Positions 18,259 through 26,699 of a DNA stretch of 64,000 nucleotides are shown piece after piece. The notes beneath the pieces are model-generated. The model was not told where the DNA came from, searched no databases, and worked only from the letters and a program-made list of their open reading frames with translations. Each line of letters starts with the position of its first letter. Position 1 is the first letter of the stretch. Source of the DNA: Nitrobacter hamburgensis X14 (GTDB lineage: Bacteria; Pseudomonadota; Alphaproteobacteria; Rhizobiales; Xanthobacteraceae). The stretch covers positions 1,040,001-1,104,000 of the forward strand of contig NC_007964.1 of NCBI RefSeq assembly GCF_000013885.1, written 5' to 3'. Position numbers and translations under genes: made by a program.

Positions 18259-20631
18259 GTGAAGAGAATACTGTTCATCGGTGCCCTGCTCAGCAGCGGG
18301 TCGTATGGCACGCTGGCCGTGGCGCAGGATTCGCAGGATTCAAAGAAGCTTCCGCCGGTGACCGTTACCGCCGACGGCCAGCCGAAAAACGTGCAGCAGA
18401 ACGGGAAAAAGAATACGCGGGGCCGGACCGCGCGACGTTCGCGTCAGGCTGCGCCGCAAAATCAACAACCGGCGCAGCAGCAACAGCAACAACAGCAACC
18501 CGTCGGTGTGCTGGCGCCGCAAAACCAGATTCTCAGCACCGCCCCGCGGCCGGCTGGTGCCAGCAGCGTAACACCGCAGGGCATCGCCATTCTCGGCGGC
18601 CCCGCGCAGACCAGCTTCTACCAGGCATTGACCATGACGCCGTCGGTGCTGGTTGAAAGCCCTGATCCGTACGGTCTCAGCCCGACCCGCAATATCAATA
18701 TTCGCGGTAAGGGCGACTTCCATCTCTCTAAAAATATCGAAGGATTGCCGCTGATGGGCATCGTCGGCGGCACCGACCTCTACGATTTGGAAAACATCCG
18801 CAGGATCGACATCTACCGCGGCGCGGTACCATCCGATCAAAGCCTTGGTCTGTCGAATGCTTCAGGCGTCATCAACCAGCTTATTCTCGGCCCGCAAGAC
18901 AAAGCGGGGGTCACGGGCCGGCAGGCATTCGGTAGCGACAGTTTCTACAAGACATTCGTTCGTGTCGATACAGGGCTGTTGCCGGAGACGGGGACCAAGG
19001 CGTTTATGTCCTTATCAAACATCGGTGCAGACAAATGGAAGGGTGCTGGTGATAACGAGCGCCAGAACGTAACCCTTGGCATCAATCAGGCGATCGGCGA
19101 ACGCATTACGGTGGACGTCAACGCCGTCTACAACAAGTTCGACGGCAATGCCTACCGCGGGCTGAGCTACGCCCAGACGCAGGATATCCGCCACAACTAC
19201 ATGTTCGACTACAACACGGTGCTGACGGGCAATCCGGCGACCGACGTGAACTATTACAAATACAATCGTACCACCGCCGAGGATTTCGCGGTCCTTGCCA
19301 AGGTCGATTACAACTTTGCGCCAGGCCAGCATCTGCTGTTCAAGCCGTATTTCTGGAACAACAACGGCTACAACTATTCGGCTGCAGGCAATCAGGTGCA
19401 GATCTGGCGTCAGCAGAACCAGAACATCGGCAATGTCTTCGAGTATACGGGCAAGTTTGCGACCGGGACGGACGTGGTCGCCGGCTATTGGTGGCAATCG
19501 GTGCAACCGCCGCCGCCGCCTACAGACCAGCGTCGCTTCACCGTCAATGCCGGCAATCTGGTTTTCGCCAACTGGCAGAGCCTTGCCAAAATCGACGACT
19601 TTTCGGTCAACAGTCCATACTTCCAGGTCTCGCAACAGTTCGGTGCTACTTTCGTGACCGCCGGCGTGCGCTACATGATCCTGGGCGCGCCGCACATGCA
19701 ATACTTCAACACGGCGGGCATTCCCGACGGCACCTACGATCAAGCACTGGCGACCAATCCGGCACTCTATCCCGATGCAAACGTACAGGCTCGCGACTAT
19801 ACCGCCTGGCTACCTAACATCGCCGTCCGGCAGGATCTGAACTCGGTCCTGAGCGCCAACGTCTCCTACGGCCGCAGGTTCGGACGCCCGGACTGGGGTC
19901 CGCAGGCAAGCAATTATATCTCCAACCGCACCACCTTCCTCGGCAAAGGCTATACGCTGCAGACGCTGGTGGACAAGGTTCGGCCGGAGATCGCGGACCA
20001 GTTCGATGCGTCGCTGCGGTACAGCAACAACGGCCTCACCATCGTCCCGGGCGTATTCTACGCCAAGCATCAGAACAAGCAGGTCAAGATCGTCGACCCG
20101 ACGATCGGGCCGAACATCGCCTATTATCAGGGCACAGGCTCAAGCACTGAATATGGCGCCGAACTCGAAGCGTCATATGCGCTAACCGGGCGTTTGGCCG
20201 TGTTTGGCACCGGCACATGGGTTTCGGAGACGTTCGACTCCGACACGCCGACACTCAGCGGCGGCGCCACGCTGGCGACCAAGGGCAAGCAAATCCCCAA
20301 CGCGCCGCAAGTCATGGTGAAGGGCGGCGTCACCTATCAGTGGGACGGTCTCTCCATCTCGCCGATCGTCCGATACATCGGCCCGCGCTACGGCGATGCC
20401 GCGAATACGCAACGCGTCCCGGGGTACACGGTGGCCGACTTCACAGCATCCTATGACCTTGGCAGGCACCTCGGCATCGAAAGCGTAAAAGCGAGCTTCT
20501 CAGTGCTCAACATCTTCGATCGCCGCTACGTCTCCCAAATCTCGCCGAACGATACTGATCTCAGCGCAGGCGCCAATTACTACGCTGGCGCGCCGCGAAC
20601 GGTAGTGGGATCGCTGTCGATTAGGTTCTGA
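18259..20631 (+). CDS. TonB-dependent outer-membrane receptor
   Basis: 790 residues from a GTG at 18259, preceded by GGGGGA. It has a signal peptide (RILFIGALLSSGSYGTLAVAQ), a TonB box-like LPPVTVTA, then a low-complexity linker with eight consecutive Gln codons. The plug follows (RNINIRGKG, RRIDIYRGAVPSD) and a beta-barrel ending in Phe (VVGSLSIRF), as expected for outer-membrane insertion. The ligand cannot be read from sequence; the FecB/FecCD/FecE-like genes next door imply passage of one ligand from outer membrane to cytosol. The Gln/Asn-rich linker between TonB box and plug is unusually long. Confidence 0.9.
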   Translation: MKRILFIGALLSSGSYGTLAVAQDSQDSKKLPPVTVTADGQPKNVQQNGKKNTRGRTARRSRQAAPQNQQPAQQQQQQQQPVGVLAPQNQILSTAPRPAGASSVTPQGIAILGGPAQTSFYQALTMTPSVLVESPDPYGLSPTRNINIRGKGDFHLSKNIEGLPLMGIVGGTDLYDLENIRRIDIYRGAVPSDQSLGLSNASGVINQLILGPQDKAGVTGRQAFGSDSFYKTFVRVDTGLLPETGTKAFMSLSNIGADKWKGAGDNERQNVTLGINQAIGERITVDVNAVYNKFDGNAYRGLSYAQTQDIRHNYMFDYNTVLTGNPATDVNYYKYNRTTAEDFAVLAKVDYNFAPGQHLLFKPYFWNNNGYNYSAAGNQVQIWRQQNQNIGNVFEYTGKFATGTDVVAGYWWQSVQPPPPPTDQRRFTVNAGNLVFANWQSLAKIDDFSVNSPYFQVSQQFGATFVTAGVRYMILGAPHMQYFNTAGIPDGTYDQALATNPALYPDANVQARDYTAWLPNIAVRQDLNSVLSANVSYGRRFGRPDWGPQASNYISNRTTFLGKGYTLQTLVDKVRPEIADQFDASLRYSNNGLTIVPGVFYAKHQNKQVKIVDPTIGPNIAYYQGTGSSTEYGAELEASYALTGRLAVFGTGTWVSETFDSDTPTLSGGATLATKGKQIPNAPQVMVKGGVTYQWDGLSISPIVRYIGPRYGDAANTQRVPGYTVADFTASYDLGRHLGIESVKASFSVLNIFDRRYVSQISPNDTDLSAGANYYAGAPRTVVGSLSIRF

Positions 20632-20640
20632 CGAAATCAA

Positions 20641-20679
20641 GCAGCGCGCCGCGCAAATGCGCCGCGCGCCGCTTTTTTT
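20641..20679 (+). terminator. Rho-independent terminator of the TonB receptor gene
   Basis: A GC-only hairpin (arms about 14 bp with two mismatches, AAAT loop) is followed by seven T. It begins ten bases after the receptor stop and lies between two convergent genes. Confidence 0.8.
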
Positions 20680-20691
20680 GTCTTTGCCGAA

Positions 20692-21777
20692 TCAGGCGGC
20701 GGTCGCCAGCGCCTTTTCGAGTCTCGGCCGCAACACGCTTCCCATCAGGTCGAGTGAACGTTCGAGCAGTGGAAGCGGCAGGAAGCCGAAGAAGGCGGAG
20801 AGCGCGTTGAGGTAGGTCACGCCGAGTTCGTCGTGAAGGGCCATGAACTTCTCGGCGCAGGTCTCCGGTGAGCCGGCGATCACCATGTCGCTGTAGAAGT
20901 TCTCCGGTTGGAGGCGCGCCTCGTCGATTATCCCTTCGCGCTTGAACAAGCCGAAGCCCTTCAGCCGTGTGGTCAACTTCTCGATGGTCGGCCATAACTC
21001 CTTGCGCGCAGAAGCATCGGTCTCGCTGACATAGACAAAGCGCCCGAACGGCACTTCCGCGGGATCGCCGCCGGCATCGACATAAGCGCGCATCAGCCGG
21101 CGCTGGTTCGGCATGCTGATGATGCCATGACAGATGATCCTGTGGCCGTTTTGCGTCGCCCACGCGGCGGTCTCGTTGGTGTTGGTGCCGACATAAATGG
21201 GTGGGTGCGGCGTCTGGATCGGCTTCGGCTCGATCGAGTGACTGGCTTCGCCGAATGGCAGCGTGCCGACCGCCCAGGCGCGGGGCAGGAATGTCAGCAT
21301 ATCCCTGAAATGGTCGGCGGTGCCTTCCGGTTTGACGCCGTAGGCATTGAGATAGCGGGGATTGTTGCCGCGGGAAATGCCGAGGTCCACGCGGCCGTCC
21401 GAGAGCACATCGAGCGTCGCGATTTCTTCGGCAAGACGGACCGGATTGTGCAGTGCCGCCAACAGCACGGAAAAGCCGACGCGCAGCCGCTTGGTACGCG
21501 CCAGGATCGCGGACGCCAGGACGAGCGGGGAGTGACATCGCCGACCCTCGACCTCCACGATGCTGCCCTGGAAGTGCTCTTCGTTGAGCCAGATCCCGGC
21601 GAAGCCCAAAGTCTCGACTTTCTCGGCCAGATCAAGAATCTGGGAGGTCGAAATCGATTCAAGGCCGCCTGCGCAGCCGGACAAGCCGAGCTGGAAGGGC
21701 CCTGCTGCCTTGCCCGCGTCGGGCACTGGACGTCCGATTTCCGAACTCACGGTTGACGCGTATATGCTATCAGTCAT
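20692..21777 (-). CDS. LLM-class flavin-dependent monooxygenase
   Basis: 361-residue bacterial-luciferase-like TIM barrel: GFAGIWLNEEHFQGSIVEVEG, LRVGFSVLLAALHNPVRLAEEIATLD, GRVDLGISRGNN and a C-terminal segment IAGSPETCAEKF. Such enzymes use reduced flavin and O2 on varied substrates (alkanesulfonates, nitriloacetate-type chelators, others). It is convergent with the TonB receptor and has at its promoter an AT-rich palindrome like the one ahead of the transporter, so it may process the imported ligand. The substrate is not identifiable. The start ATG at 21777 has only a weak ribosome site. Confidence 0.85.
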   Translation of the reverse strand: MTDSIYASTVSSEIGRPVPDAGKAAGPFQLGLSGCAGGLESISTSQILDLAEKVETLGFAGIWLNEEHFQGSIVEVEGRRCHSPLVLASAILARTKRLRVGFSVLLAALHNPVRLAEEIATLDVLSDGRVDLGISRGNNPRYLNAYGVKPEGTADHFRDMLTFLPRAWAVGTLPFGEASHSIEPKPIQTPHPPIYVGTNTNETAAWATQNGHRIICHGIISMPNQRRLMRAYVDAGGDPAEVPFGRFVYVSETDASARKELWPTIEKLTTRLKGFGLFKREGIIDEARLQPENFYSDMVIAGSPETCAEKFMALHDELGVTYLNALSAFFGFLPLPLLERSLDLMGSVLRPRLEKALATAA

Positions 21778-21832
21778 CAGGATTGTCTCGCATACGAAAT
21801 GTTGGGCGGCAAATTAGCGCCGCCGCCAATCG

Positions 21833-21850
21833 ATATATATTCATATATAT
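21833..21850. promoter_or_regulatory. AT-rich palindrome upstream of the LLM gene
   Basis: ATATATAT-TC-ATATATAT lies 56 bp upstream of the LLM monooxygenase start. With its flanks (CGATAT and ATATAAC) it resembles the palindrome at 18017-18032 between the binding protein and TonB receptor genes, which suggests one regulon. Confidence 0.45.
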
Positions 21851-21958
21851 AACATAAGTCACCGAAGGACAAAGCGATTAAGCGCGCGCGATACGGCCGC
21901 TTCGGCGTGTGTTTGCCATGGGGTATACTCAAATCGTCCGTGGGGGCCGAACATCCGC

Positions 21959-21980
21959 AAATTCCCTGTAAATTCCCTGT
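21959..21980. repeat. Tandem 11-bp repeat
   Basis: AAATTCCCTGT occurs twice back to back in the roughly 370-bp gap between the LLM gene and the AHL synthase gene. The rest of this gap holds no recognisable gene. Confidence 0.7.
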
Positions 21981-22151
21981 TGCTAACATTCCAAACGGAC
22001 TACTTCGTGGGGGTCGGTCACCCAAGCGATCGTGAAAATCAAAAGAAAGCAGGTCTACCATCGAAGAACGATGTCATCGAAAGCGCGATGCAGGGACGGG
22101 TCATGGCCGAGACACAGATTGAAGGGACCGACGCCACTTGGAATCGCTTGC

Positions 22152-22784
22152 CTAAGCGAGCGACCGCCGGTCGGCTTCCGGTTGGGTCACAATGGCCGGG
22201 AGGTCATTGCCACGCATCTCTTGCAGCTTTCTAAGTGTACGTCGGTCGAACGCCGCGGTAACGGCGACAATGGAGTCCTCCCCGATCTGTTGGGGTAAAC
22301 CAAGGGACGTCACGCGGAAGTGCAATTGCACCAAGCGAAGCAGCCACAACGGATTCATCTCGATGACGATTTTTTTGACGCTATTCGCCAGGCCCCATTC
22401 GACAATGGATGACAAAAGAAGGTTGCCGGCCGGACTCAGAATACGCCCACGATCGCGATGTTCACACGTCACGCAATAGCGTGTCCACTCCCAAACATGC
22501 GGCCCTACAGGGAAATCGCCTTCACACAGGTTGGGCAACACCTCGGTGAGGAGGTGAGGGCGCATCGTGGGTAGCATTCTTTGATATCCCAGGACGCGAC
22601 CCTCGTCGACGTGGAGCATGTGGATTGCGCGGCCGTCGTCAAACTGGTCGATCTCCCGGCCATCAGGCTTCCGCATATCCTCCCATCCCATTTCGTCAAC
22701 AAAGACATTGTGACGCAATCGATAAGCCTGCTCCATCTCGTACTGGTACGCACCGATATTTTCCGCCGTGACGATGTGAATCAT
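22152..22784 (-). CDS. Acyl-homoserine-lactone synthase (LuxI family)
   Basis: 210 residues. Conserved LuxI positions are present: RLRHNVFVDEMGW, REIDQFDD, LGYQRMLPTMRPHLL and VWEWTRYCV (Arg, Phe, Trp, Asp, Asp, Arg, Glu, Arg of the active site). It makes an acyl-homoserine lactone from S-adenosylmethionine and an acyl donor. The wording EIDQFD and LTEVLPNLC resembles the BjaI/RpaI group of this family, which uses acyl- or aryl-CoA, but the acyl chain cannot be deduced. ATG 22784 follows AGGTAGGGG and is preferred over an upstream start. Directly upstream lie a probable lux box and the remains of a luxR gene, so the synthase seems to have lost its local receptor. Confidence 0.9.
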   Translation of the reverse strand: MIHIVTAENIGAYQYEMEQAYRLRHNVFVDEMGWEDMRKPDGREIDQFDDGRAIHMLHVDEGRVLGYQRMLPTMRPHLLTEVLPNLCEGDFPVGPHVWEWTRYCVTCEHRDRGRILSPAGNLLLSSIVEWGLANSVKKIVIEMNPLWLLRLVQLHFRVTSLGLPQQIGEDSIVAVTAAFDRRTLRKLQEMRGNDLPAIVTQPEADRRSLA

Positions 22785-22841
22785 TCGAAATCCCCTACCT
22801 AAGCCCAAGCCGAATAGGGCAAAAGGAAGCCGGGGGGGCAA

Positions 22842-22857
22842 GTACGCGAATCCGTAC
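22842..22857. promoter_or_regulatory. Candidate lux box upstream of the AHL synthase gene
   Basis: GTACG-N6-CGTAC with partly symmetric flanks lies 58 bp upstream of the luxI-type start, between it and the luxR remnant. Position, size and symmetry fit a LuxR-binding site; a larger aligned set would be needed to prove it. Confidence 0.4.
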
Positions 22858-22862
22858 CTTGA

Positions 22863-23063
22863 TTAGCGGATGATGTTGTGCCTGAGCGCGAGCGCGACGA
22901 TTTGGGTGCGGCTCGTTGCGTTCAACTTGGCGCGGAGTTTACGTGCCACTTTGTCGACGAGGTGCTCTGAGACGTTTAGGGTAACACCGATCTCTTCGAG
23001 TCCGAAGGCAGAAGCAATTCCTGCTTCGCGCGCTTTTTCGCCATGAACAGCCGCTTCCCAGCC
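22863..23063 (-). pseudogene. luxR remnant: DNA-binding domain only
   Basis: Reading the minus strand upstream of the TAA at 22863-22865 gives EEIGVTLNVSEHLVDKV, ARKLRAKLNATSRTQIVALA and LRHNIIR, the C-terminal helix-turn-helix of LuxR-type regulators (family pattern EIa..L.iS..TV..H...i..KL...nR.qAv..A). No start codon, ribosome site or autoinducer-binding domain is present, and the 5' side runs into the end of the caspase-like gene. It lies just upstream of luxI on the same strand, as a cognate luxR would. Confidence 0.7.
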
Positions 23064-23073
23064 GAAAATCGAC

Positions 23074-25662
23074 CTATCTTTTACACGGTTGTCCGTGGAC
23101 GCACGGCTTAGTGGCCTGCGGTGTCGGATGGGCCTTGGGTGGTGGGGTCGGTCGCGTCACGTGAGGTGGCGTAGGACGCGCAACAGGTGGGCGCGCCATT
23201 TGGGGTGGCGGCGACGGCCGCATCCTCGGCGGAGGTGCTGGCCGCGAGACCGGACGTGGGGCGGAGCGTACAGCGGGCGGCGGTGTCGGACGTGCGATAT
23301 GCGGCGACGCGGCTCGTGTCCGAGGCTGTGAGGCAACAGGCTTTTGTCGCGCAGGGTGCGCTGGTGAAACCTGTCGATCGCTTTGACCATGCGGGCTAGT
23401 TGGCGGCCGGACGACAGTTTTGCGACCCGATTGCGCAGGCGATGCAACGGGTGGCGACAGCGTTTCTTGCTGCGTTTGCGGACGGTGTGGCTGACCTGGA
23501 ACCGGTGGCTTGCCATTTACGGAGGGGAGCGATGGCGCGCCGTGCAATCGTTGTGCGGCCGGCTTATGATCAGGCGATGGCGAGGTCTGCGGTGGACTGG
23601 CAACAGGTTCTGCACCGGTGTCCCGCTTCGGCGACTGCACCGGAGAGCCCGGCTGACCGCTGGGGCTTGGTAGAGGTCGCACAGCTGCCTTGCCGCCTGA
23701 CGGCGCGTGCAAAGAATGTTGTGGCTGGCCCTTGATCGGTAGTTTGCCGTTCGCGGAAGGCAGCGGCTGTCCGCCGGGACCGCCCGGCAATGGCGGCGAT
23801 GTCAACTTATGATCGAGTGAGGCAGGTGCTGTCTGTCCCCGACCGGCGTTCGGCTGGCCGGACTGTGCGGCCCCGGGTTGTCCTGCTTGAGCCGGAGACT
23901 TTGATTGTTGCGCCGGTGCCGATGGATTCTGCGGCCGGATCATCGCCGCTTTTTTGGCCACCGTTTTCGGTAATGCCGGTGCGAGGAGAGCGGCGCCAGC
24001 GACGGCCGCTCCGGCGGCAGCGACGCCGGGAGATACGCCGTGCGGCGGTGTAGCTGCGATACCGGGAGCGGTCGGCGTGGTAGGCGCGCCCGATGCAGGC
24101 GCAGCAGGCTGCTGCGCGGCAGGTTGCTGTGTGGCGCTTGGTGTTGCTGCCGGAGTTGCGGATACAGGTTGCGACGCAAGCGCCTGCGCCGGCGTCACCG
24201 TCTGCGGCTGACCGCCTGGCCTGGTGATCGTGACCATGTTGGTGGTGGTGTTGATCACCACTGTATTGTGGATGTTGTTATAGATGACGTTCTGCGGCGG
24301 CGGCGCCACATAGGGCGGCGGGCTGTAATATGCCGGCATCGGCACATAATCGGGGACCGGCAGCACGAACGCCGCAAATACGGGTGGCGGTGGTGCAAGC
24401 ACGACGAAATCCGGTGGTGGCGGTGGCAGGAAGAACACCGGCGGTGGCGGCGGTGGCGCGAATCCATAGTCCGGATCGTCAAAGACCAGCACCGGCTGAC
24501 GGAAATACACGATCTCGTCTTCGGGCGGTGGCGGGACGTCATAGCTGATAGCAGTGAAAGTCGGGGGCGGCTCGAACGCAGCGGCGAGATATGCGAGGCG
24601 GCGATGGGCGTCGGCGACGTGCGGTCCGCGCGGATAGCGGCGCAGATACGACCAGTAGGCCTGTGGCGTGTCGACGCTACGTGTGTACCGCCAGGTGATC
24701 GCTTCCCGGCGCGCGGCGACAATGGCGCGGACACGCCTCGCCATCGGATCGTTCGGATAGGCGGCGAGAAAATCGAGATACCCTCGCAGCGTATCGCGTT
24801 CCAGCGCGGCGACATATGCATCCTGCGCGTCGAGATCGCGAATTGGTCGCGCGCGCATCGTGGCAATTTGTTCATTTGACGCGGTCGGTGGTGGAGCGTC
24901 AGGCGCGCGGTCGAAGAACATGAAAGGCGCCTCGATCTTCGACGCGCTCCAGGGCACTTCGCCGCCTTTGGTCATTTCATTGACGCGCAGACGGGTCCGG
25001 TCGAACACATCGGCGAGCGGCAGGCCGCCGGTGCGGATCATTTCGGCGAGCGCCTGCGCATAAGCGCCGTACGGCCCCTTCTCCTGCGGCGCCGCCGTGC
25101 CGGGAGCCGCATTGAAGGCGATCAACATGTGCGGTTCGGGCTCCACCAGTGCGAGGCCGCTGGCCAACGGCTGGTCCGATCCGGAGAACGGATTGGCGCG
25201 CGCGGCATCGAGGACGACAATACCCGCTTTGATTTTCAGCGCCGCCAGCGGCCGGATATAGTCGGATAGCCGGAGCGTTTCGAGCGGCACATCGGTATCG
25301 CGCGCGAGCTTCGCATCGACCGGTACGAAGTAATTCTCGCCTTCGAGTTGTACGCCATATCCACCGAGATAGATGAAGGCGACGGTGTCTGGTCCGGACG
25401 CGCTGACCTTGTCGAGAAACTCACGGAACGTACGGCGCAGCGTGTCCTGGTCGAGATCGCGCGCGCCGACCACATCGAATCCGGCAGCCTGCAGTGTCTG
25501 GGCGATGAGACCAGCATCGTTCGCAGTGGTCGGCAATGCTTCTGACTGATAGGCGGCGTTACCGATCACCAAAGCAACGCGCTTTTCAGCTTGTTGCGCG
25601 TTGGTTGGAGATAACGACGTGAGTGCGATAAGGGCGAGCGCAATGCAGGCCAAGACACGCAT
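23074..25662 (-). CDS. Secreted caspase-like (Peptidase C14) protein lacking the catalytic dyad
   Basis: 862 residues from ATG 25662 (GGAG eight bases upstream; an in-frame ATG 36 nt earlier is less likely). A signal peptide (RVLACIALALIALTSLSPTNAQ) is followed by a caspase p20 fold: KRVALVIGNAAYQ, LQAAGFDVV, the His strand and GENYFVPVDA. The usual GHG is GYG (Tyr102) and the usual DACR is DAAR (Ala154), so both catalytic residues are replaced and protease activity is not expected. After it come a helical region (~270-370) and a very long Pro/Ala/Gln-rich tail with many PPPP runs. It is probably a periplasmic or envelope scaffold. The Pro-rich tail is low complexity and likely disordered. 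Confidence 0.85.
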   Translation of the reverse strand: MRVLACIALALIALTSLSPTNAQQAEKRVALVIGNAAYQSEALPTTANDAGLIAQTLQAAGFDVVGARDLDQDTLRRTFREFLDKVSASGPDTVAFIYLGGYGVQLEGENYFVPVDAKLARDTDVPLETLRLSDYIRPLAALKIKAGIVVLDAARANPFSGSDQPLASGLALVEPEPHMLIAFNAAPGTAAPQEKGPYGAYAQALAEMIRTGGLPLADVFDRTRLRVNEMTKGGEVPWSASKIEAPFMFFDRAPDAPPPTASNEQIATMRARPIRDLDAQDAYVAALERDTLRGYLDFLAAYPNDPMARRVRAIVAARREAITWRYTRSVDTPQAYWSYLRRYPRGPHVADAHRRLAYLAAAFEPPPTFTAISYDVPPPPEDEIVYFRQPVLVFDDPDYGFAPPPPPPVFFLPPPPPDFVVLAPPPPVFAAFVLPVPDYVPMPAYYSPPPYVAPPPQNVIYNNIHNTVVINTTTNMVTITRPGGQPQTVTPAQALASQPVSATPAATPSATQQPAAQQPAAPASGAPTTPTAPGIAATPPHGVSPGVAAAGAAVAGAALLAPALPKTVAKKAAMIRPQNPSAPAQQSKSPAQAGQPGAAQSGQPNAGRGQTAPASLDHKLTSPPLPGGPGGQPLPSANGKLPIKGQPQHSLHAPSGGKAAVRPLPSPSGQPGSPVQSPKRDTGAEPVASPPQTSPSPDHKPAAQRLHGAPSLPSVNGKPPVPGQPHRPQTQQETLSPPVASPAQSGRKTVVRPPTSPHGQSDRQVSPAHPARQKPVASQPRTRAASPHIARPTPPPAVRSAPRPVSRPAPPPRMRPSPPPQMARPPVARPTPPHVTRPTPPPKAHPTPQATKPCVHGQPCKR

Positions 25663-25880
25663 GGGTGTTGCTCCGGTCATCGCAGTACCAATTGGCATTT
25701 GATCGCAGGTGTGGCCTGAATGGTGTCTGAACGAAAGCGGTCCAAATTATGGTGGGGTTCAGACCATTCTGCCGATAGCGATTAGCACCGGTCTGCAACG
25801 TCCTAACGCCAGCTTAGGATATGGCAGATGGATTCGACGGTGACGTGCCTGATCCGCGAGGCAAGCGCATTCTGTCCCCC

Positions 25881-26030
25881 TCATATCGGCGGACCGCCCG
25901 GACACGGATTGGTTGAGTCAGCGACTGCTGCCCCAAGCAGGACGCCAGCGCCAGCGCCGAGGAGAGTTCTTCCGGTGTTTCCGCCAATGGCCTGACTGAG
26001 AAGTGCACCGGTGAATTTCAATTGCCGCAT
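25881..26030 (-). CDS. Small glycine-zipper protein or relic
   Basis: A 49-codon frame from ATG 26030 reads SQAIGGNTGRTLLGAGAGVLLGAAVADS, a Gly/Ala zipper typical of small membrane-inserting proteins, and ends PCPGGPPI. No clear ribosome site precedes it, so it may be the end of a degraded larger gene. Confidence 0.3.
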   Translation of the reverse strand: MRQLKFTGALLSQAIGGNTGRTLLGAGAGVLLGAAVADSTNPCPGGPPI

Positions 26031-26061
26031 TATCGATAACGCCAACACTTCGTCGATATCA

Positions 26062-26370
26062 TCAGTCGTCGTCGTGGTGCCAACGGTGATGCCAGCCACG
26101 ACGACCATCCTCATACCCGCCATAGTAGCCATAGGGTCGTCGATAATAGCGAGGCCCCTCATCGTCATCGCGGCGATATCGATAGCCGTAACCACGGTAG
26201 TCTGGTCGCCACCAGCAGCGGCCCCATTCGTTACAAACGTAGCGGACTTGTTCGGCGTTTGACGATGGCACCGCAACCGACGGGAGCGGCATAGCAGAGA
26301 CTGCGGTTGACGTTGCCGCAACGGCACCCAACGCACCAAGTCCAAGAGTTGCAAATATTACCATTCTCAT
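26062..26370 (-). CDS. Small secreted protein, Tyr/Arg/Asp-rich tail
   Basis: 102 residues from ATG 26370, five bases after a strong GGAGG. A signal peptide (MRMVIFATLGLGALGAVAATSTAVSA) precedes a short domain with VRYVCNEWGRCWWRPDYRGYGY and a tail rich in Tyr, Arg, His and Asp. Similar short proteins are common in Bradyrhizobium relatives but have no known function. The two Cys around NEWGR could form a disulfide. Confidence 0.7.
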   Translation of the reverse strand: MRMVIFATLGLGALGAVAATSTAVSAMPLPSVAVPSSNAEQVRYVCNEWGRCWWRPDYRGYGYRYRRDDDEGPRYYRRPYGYYGGYEDGRRGWHHRWHHDDD

Positions 26371-26699
26371 CGAAGCCTCCAATCACAAATGTGAGGTGCA
26401 ACGTAGGACGCGCCGAATTAACTGCGGCTGAATAGATTGCGGTTGGAACGTGGCCAACGAAAGGAAGGGCTGGTGGCCTCGATTGCTGGGTCGTGGGGGA
26501 TGATTTCCCGACCACCACAGTCGCCATGCAGAACGGCAAGAAATGAAAGAGGTCGCCAACTCGGGGGAGCGCCTCAGCGGCTGATTCTGGCTCTCTTGTC
26601 CAGCCTCGACCTGTCAGGTAACGCGCGCCAAAGTGGAAAGAAGCCTTTGACGCTAAATGCGCGCCTTGACGTACGGGATGAGCGGATTGTTGCCGACGT
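26371..26699. other. Gap without recognisable gene
   Basis: About 330 bp between the small secreted protein and the end of the ABC permease. Only short random frames are visible; no terminator, repeat or RNA gene was recognised. Confidence 0.5.

Noticed and set aside
23100..24500. Low-complexity repeats that might be a CRISPR or minisatellite
   Set aside because: The repetition is irregular codon-level Pro/Ala/Gln richness, with no constant unit or spacer pattern. No CRISPR array was seen anywhere in the window.
24040..24879. Plus-strand Arg/His-rich frame of 279 codons
   Set aside because: It is the reverse complement of the Pro-rich tail of the caspase-like gene; composition alone keeps it open.
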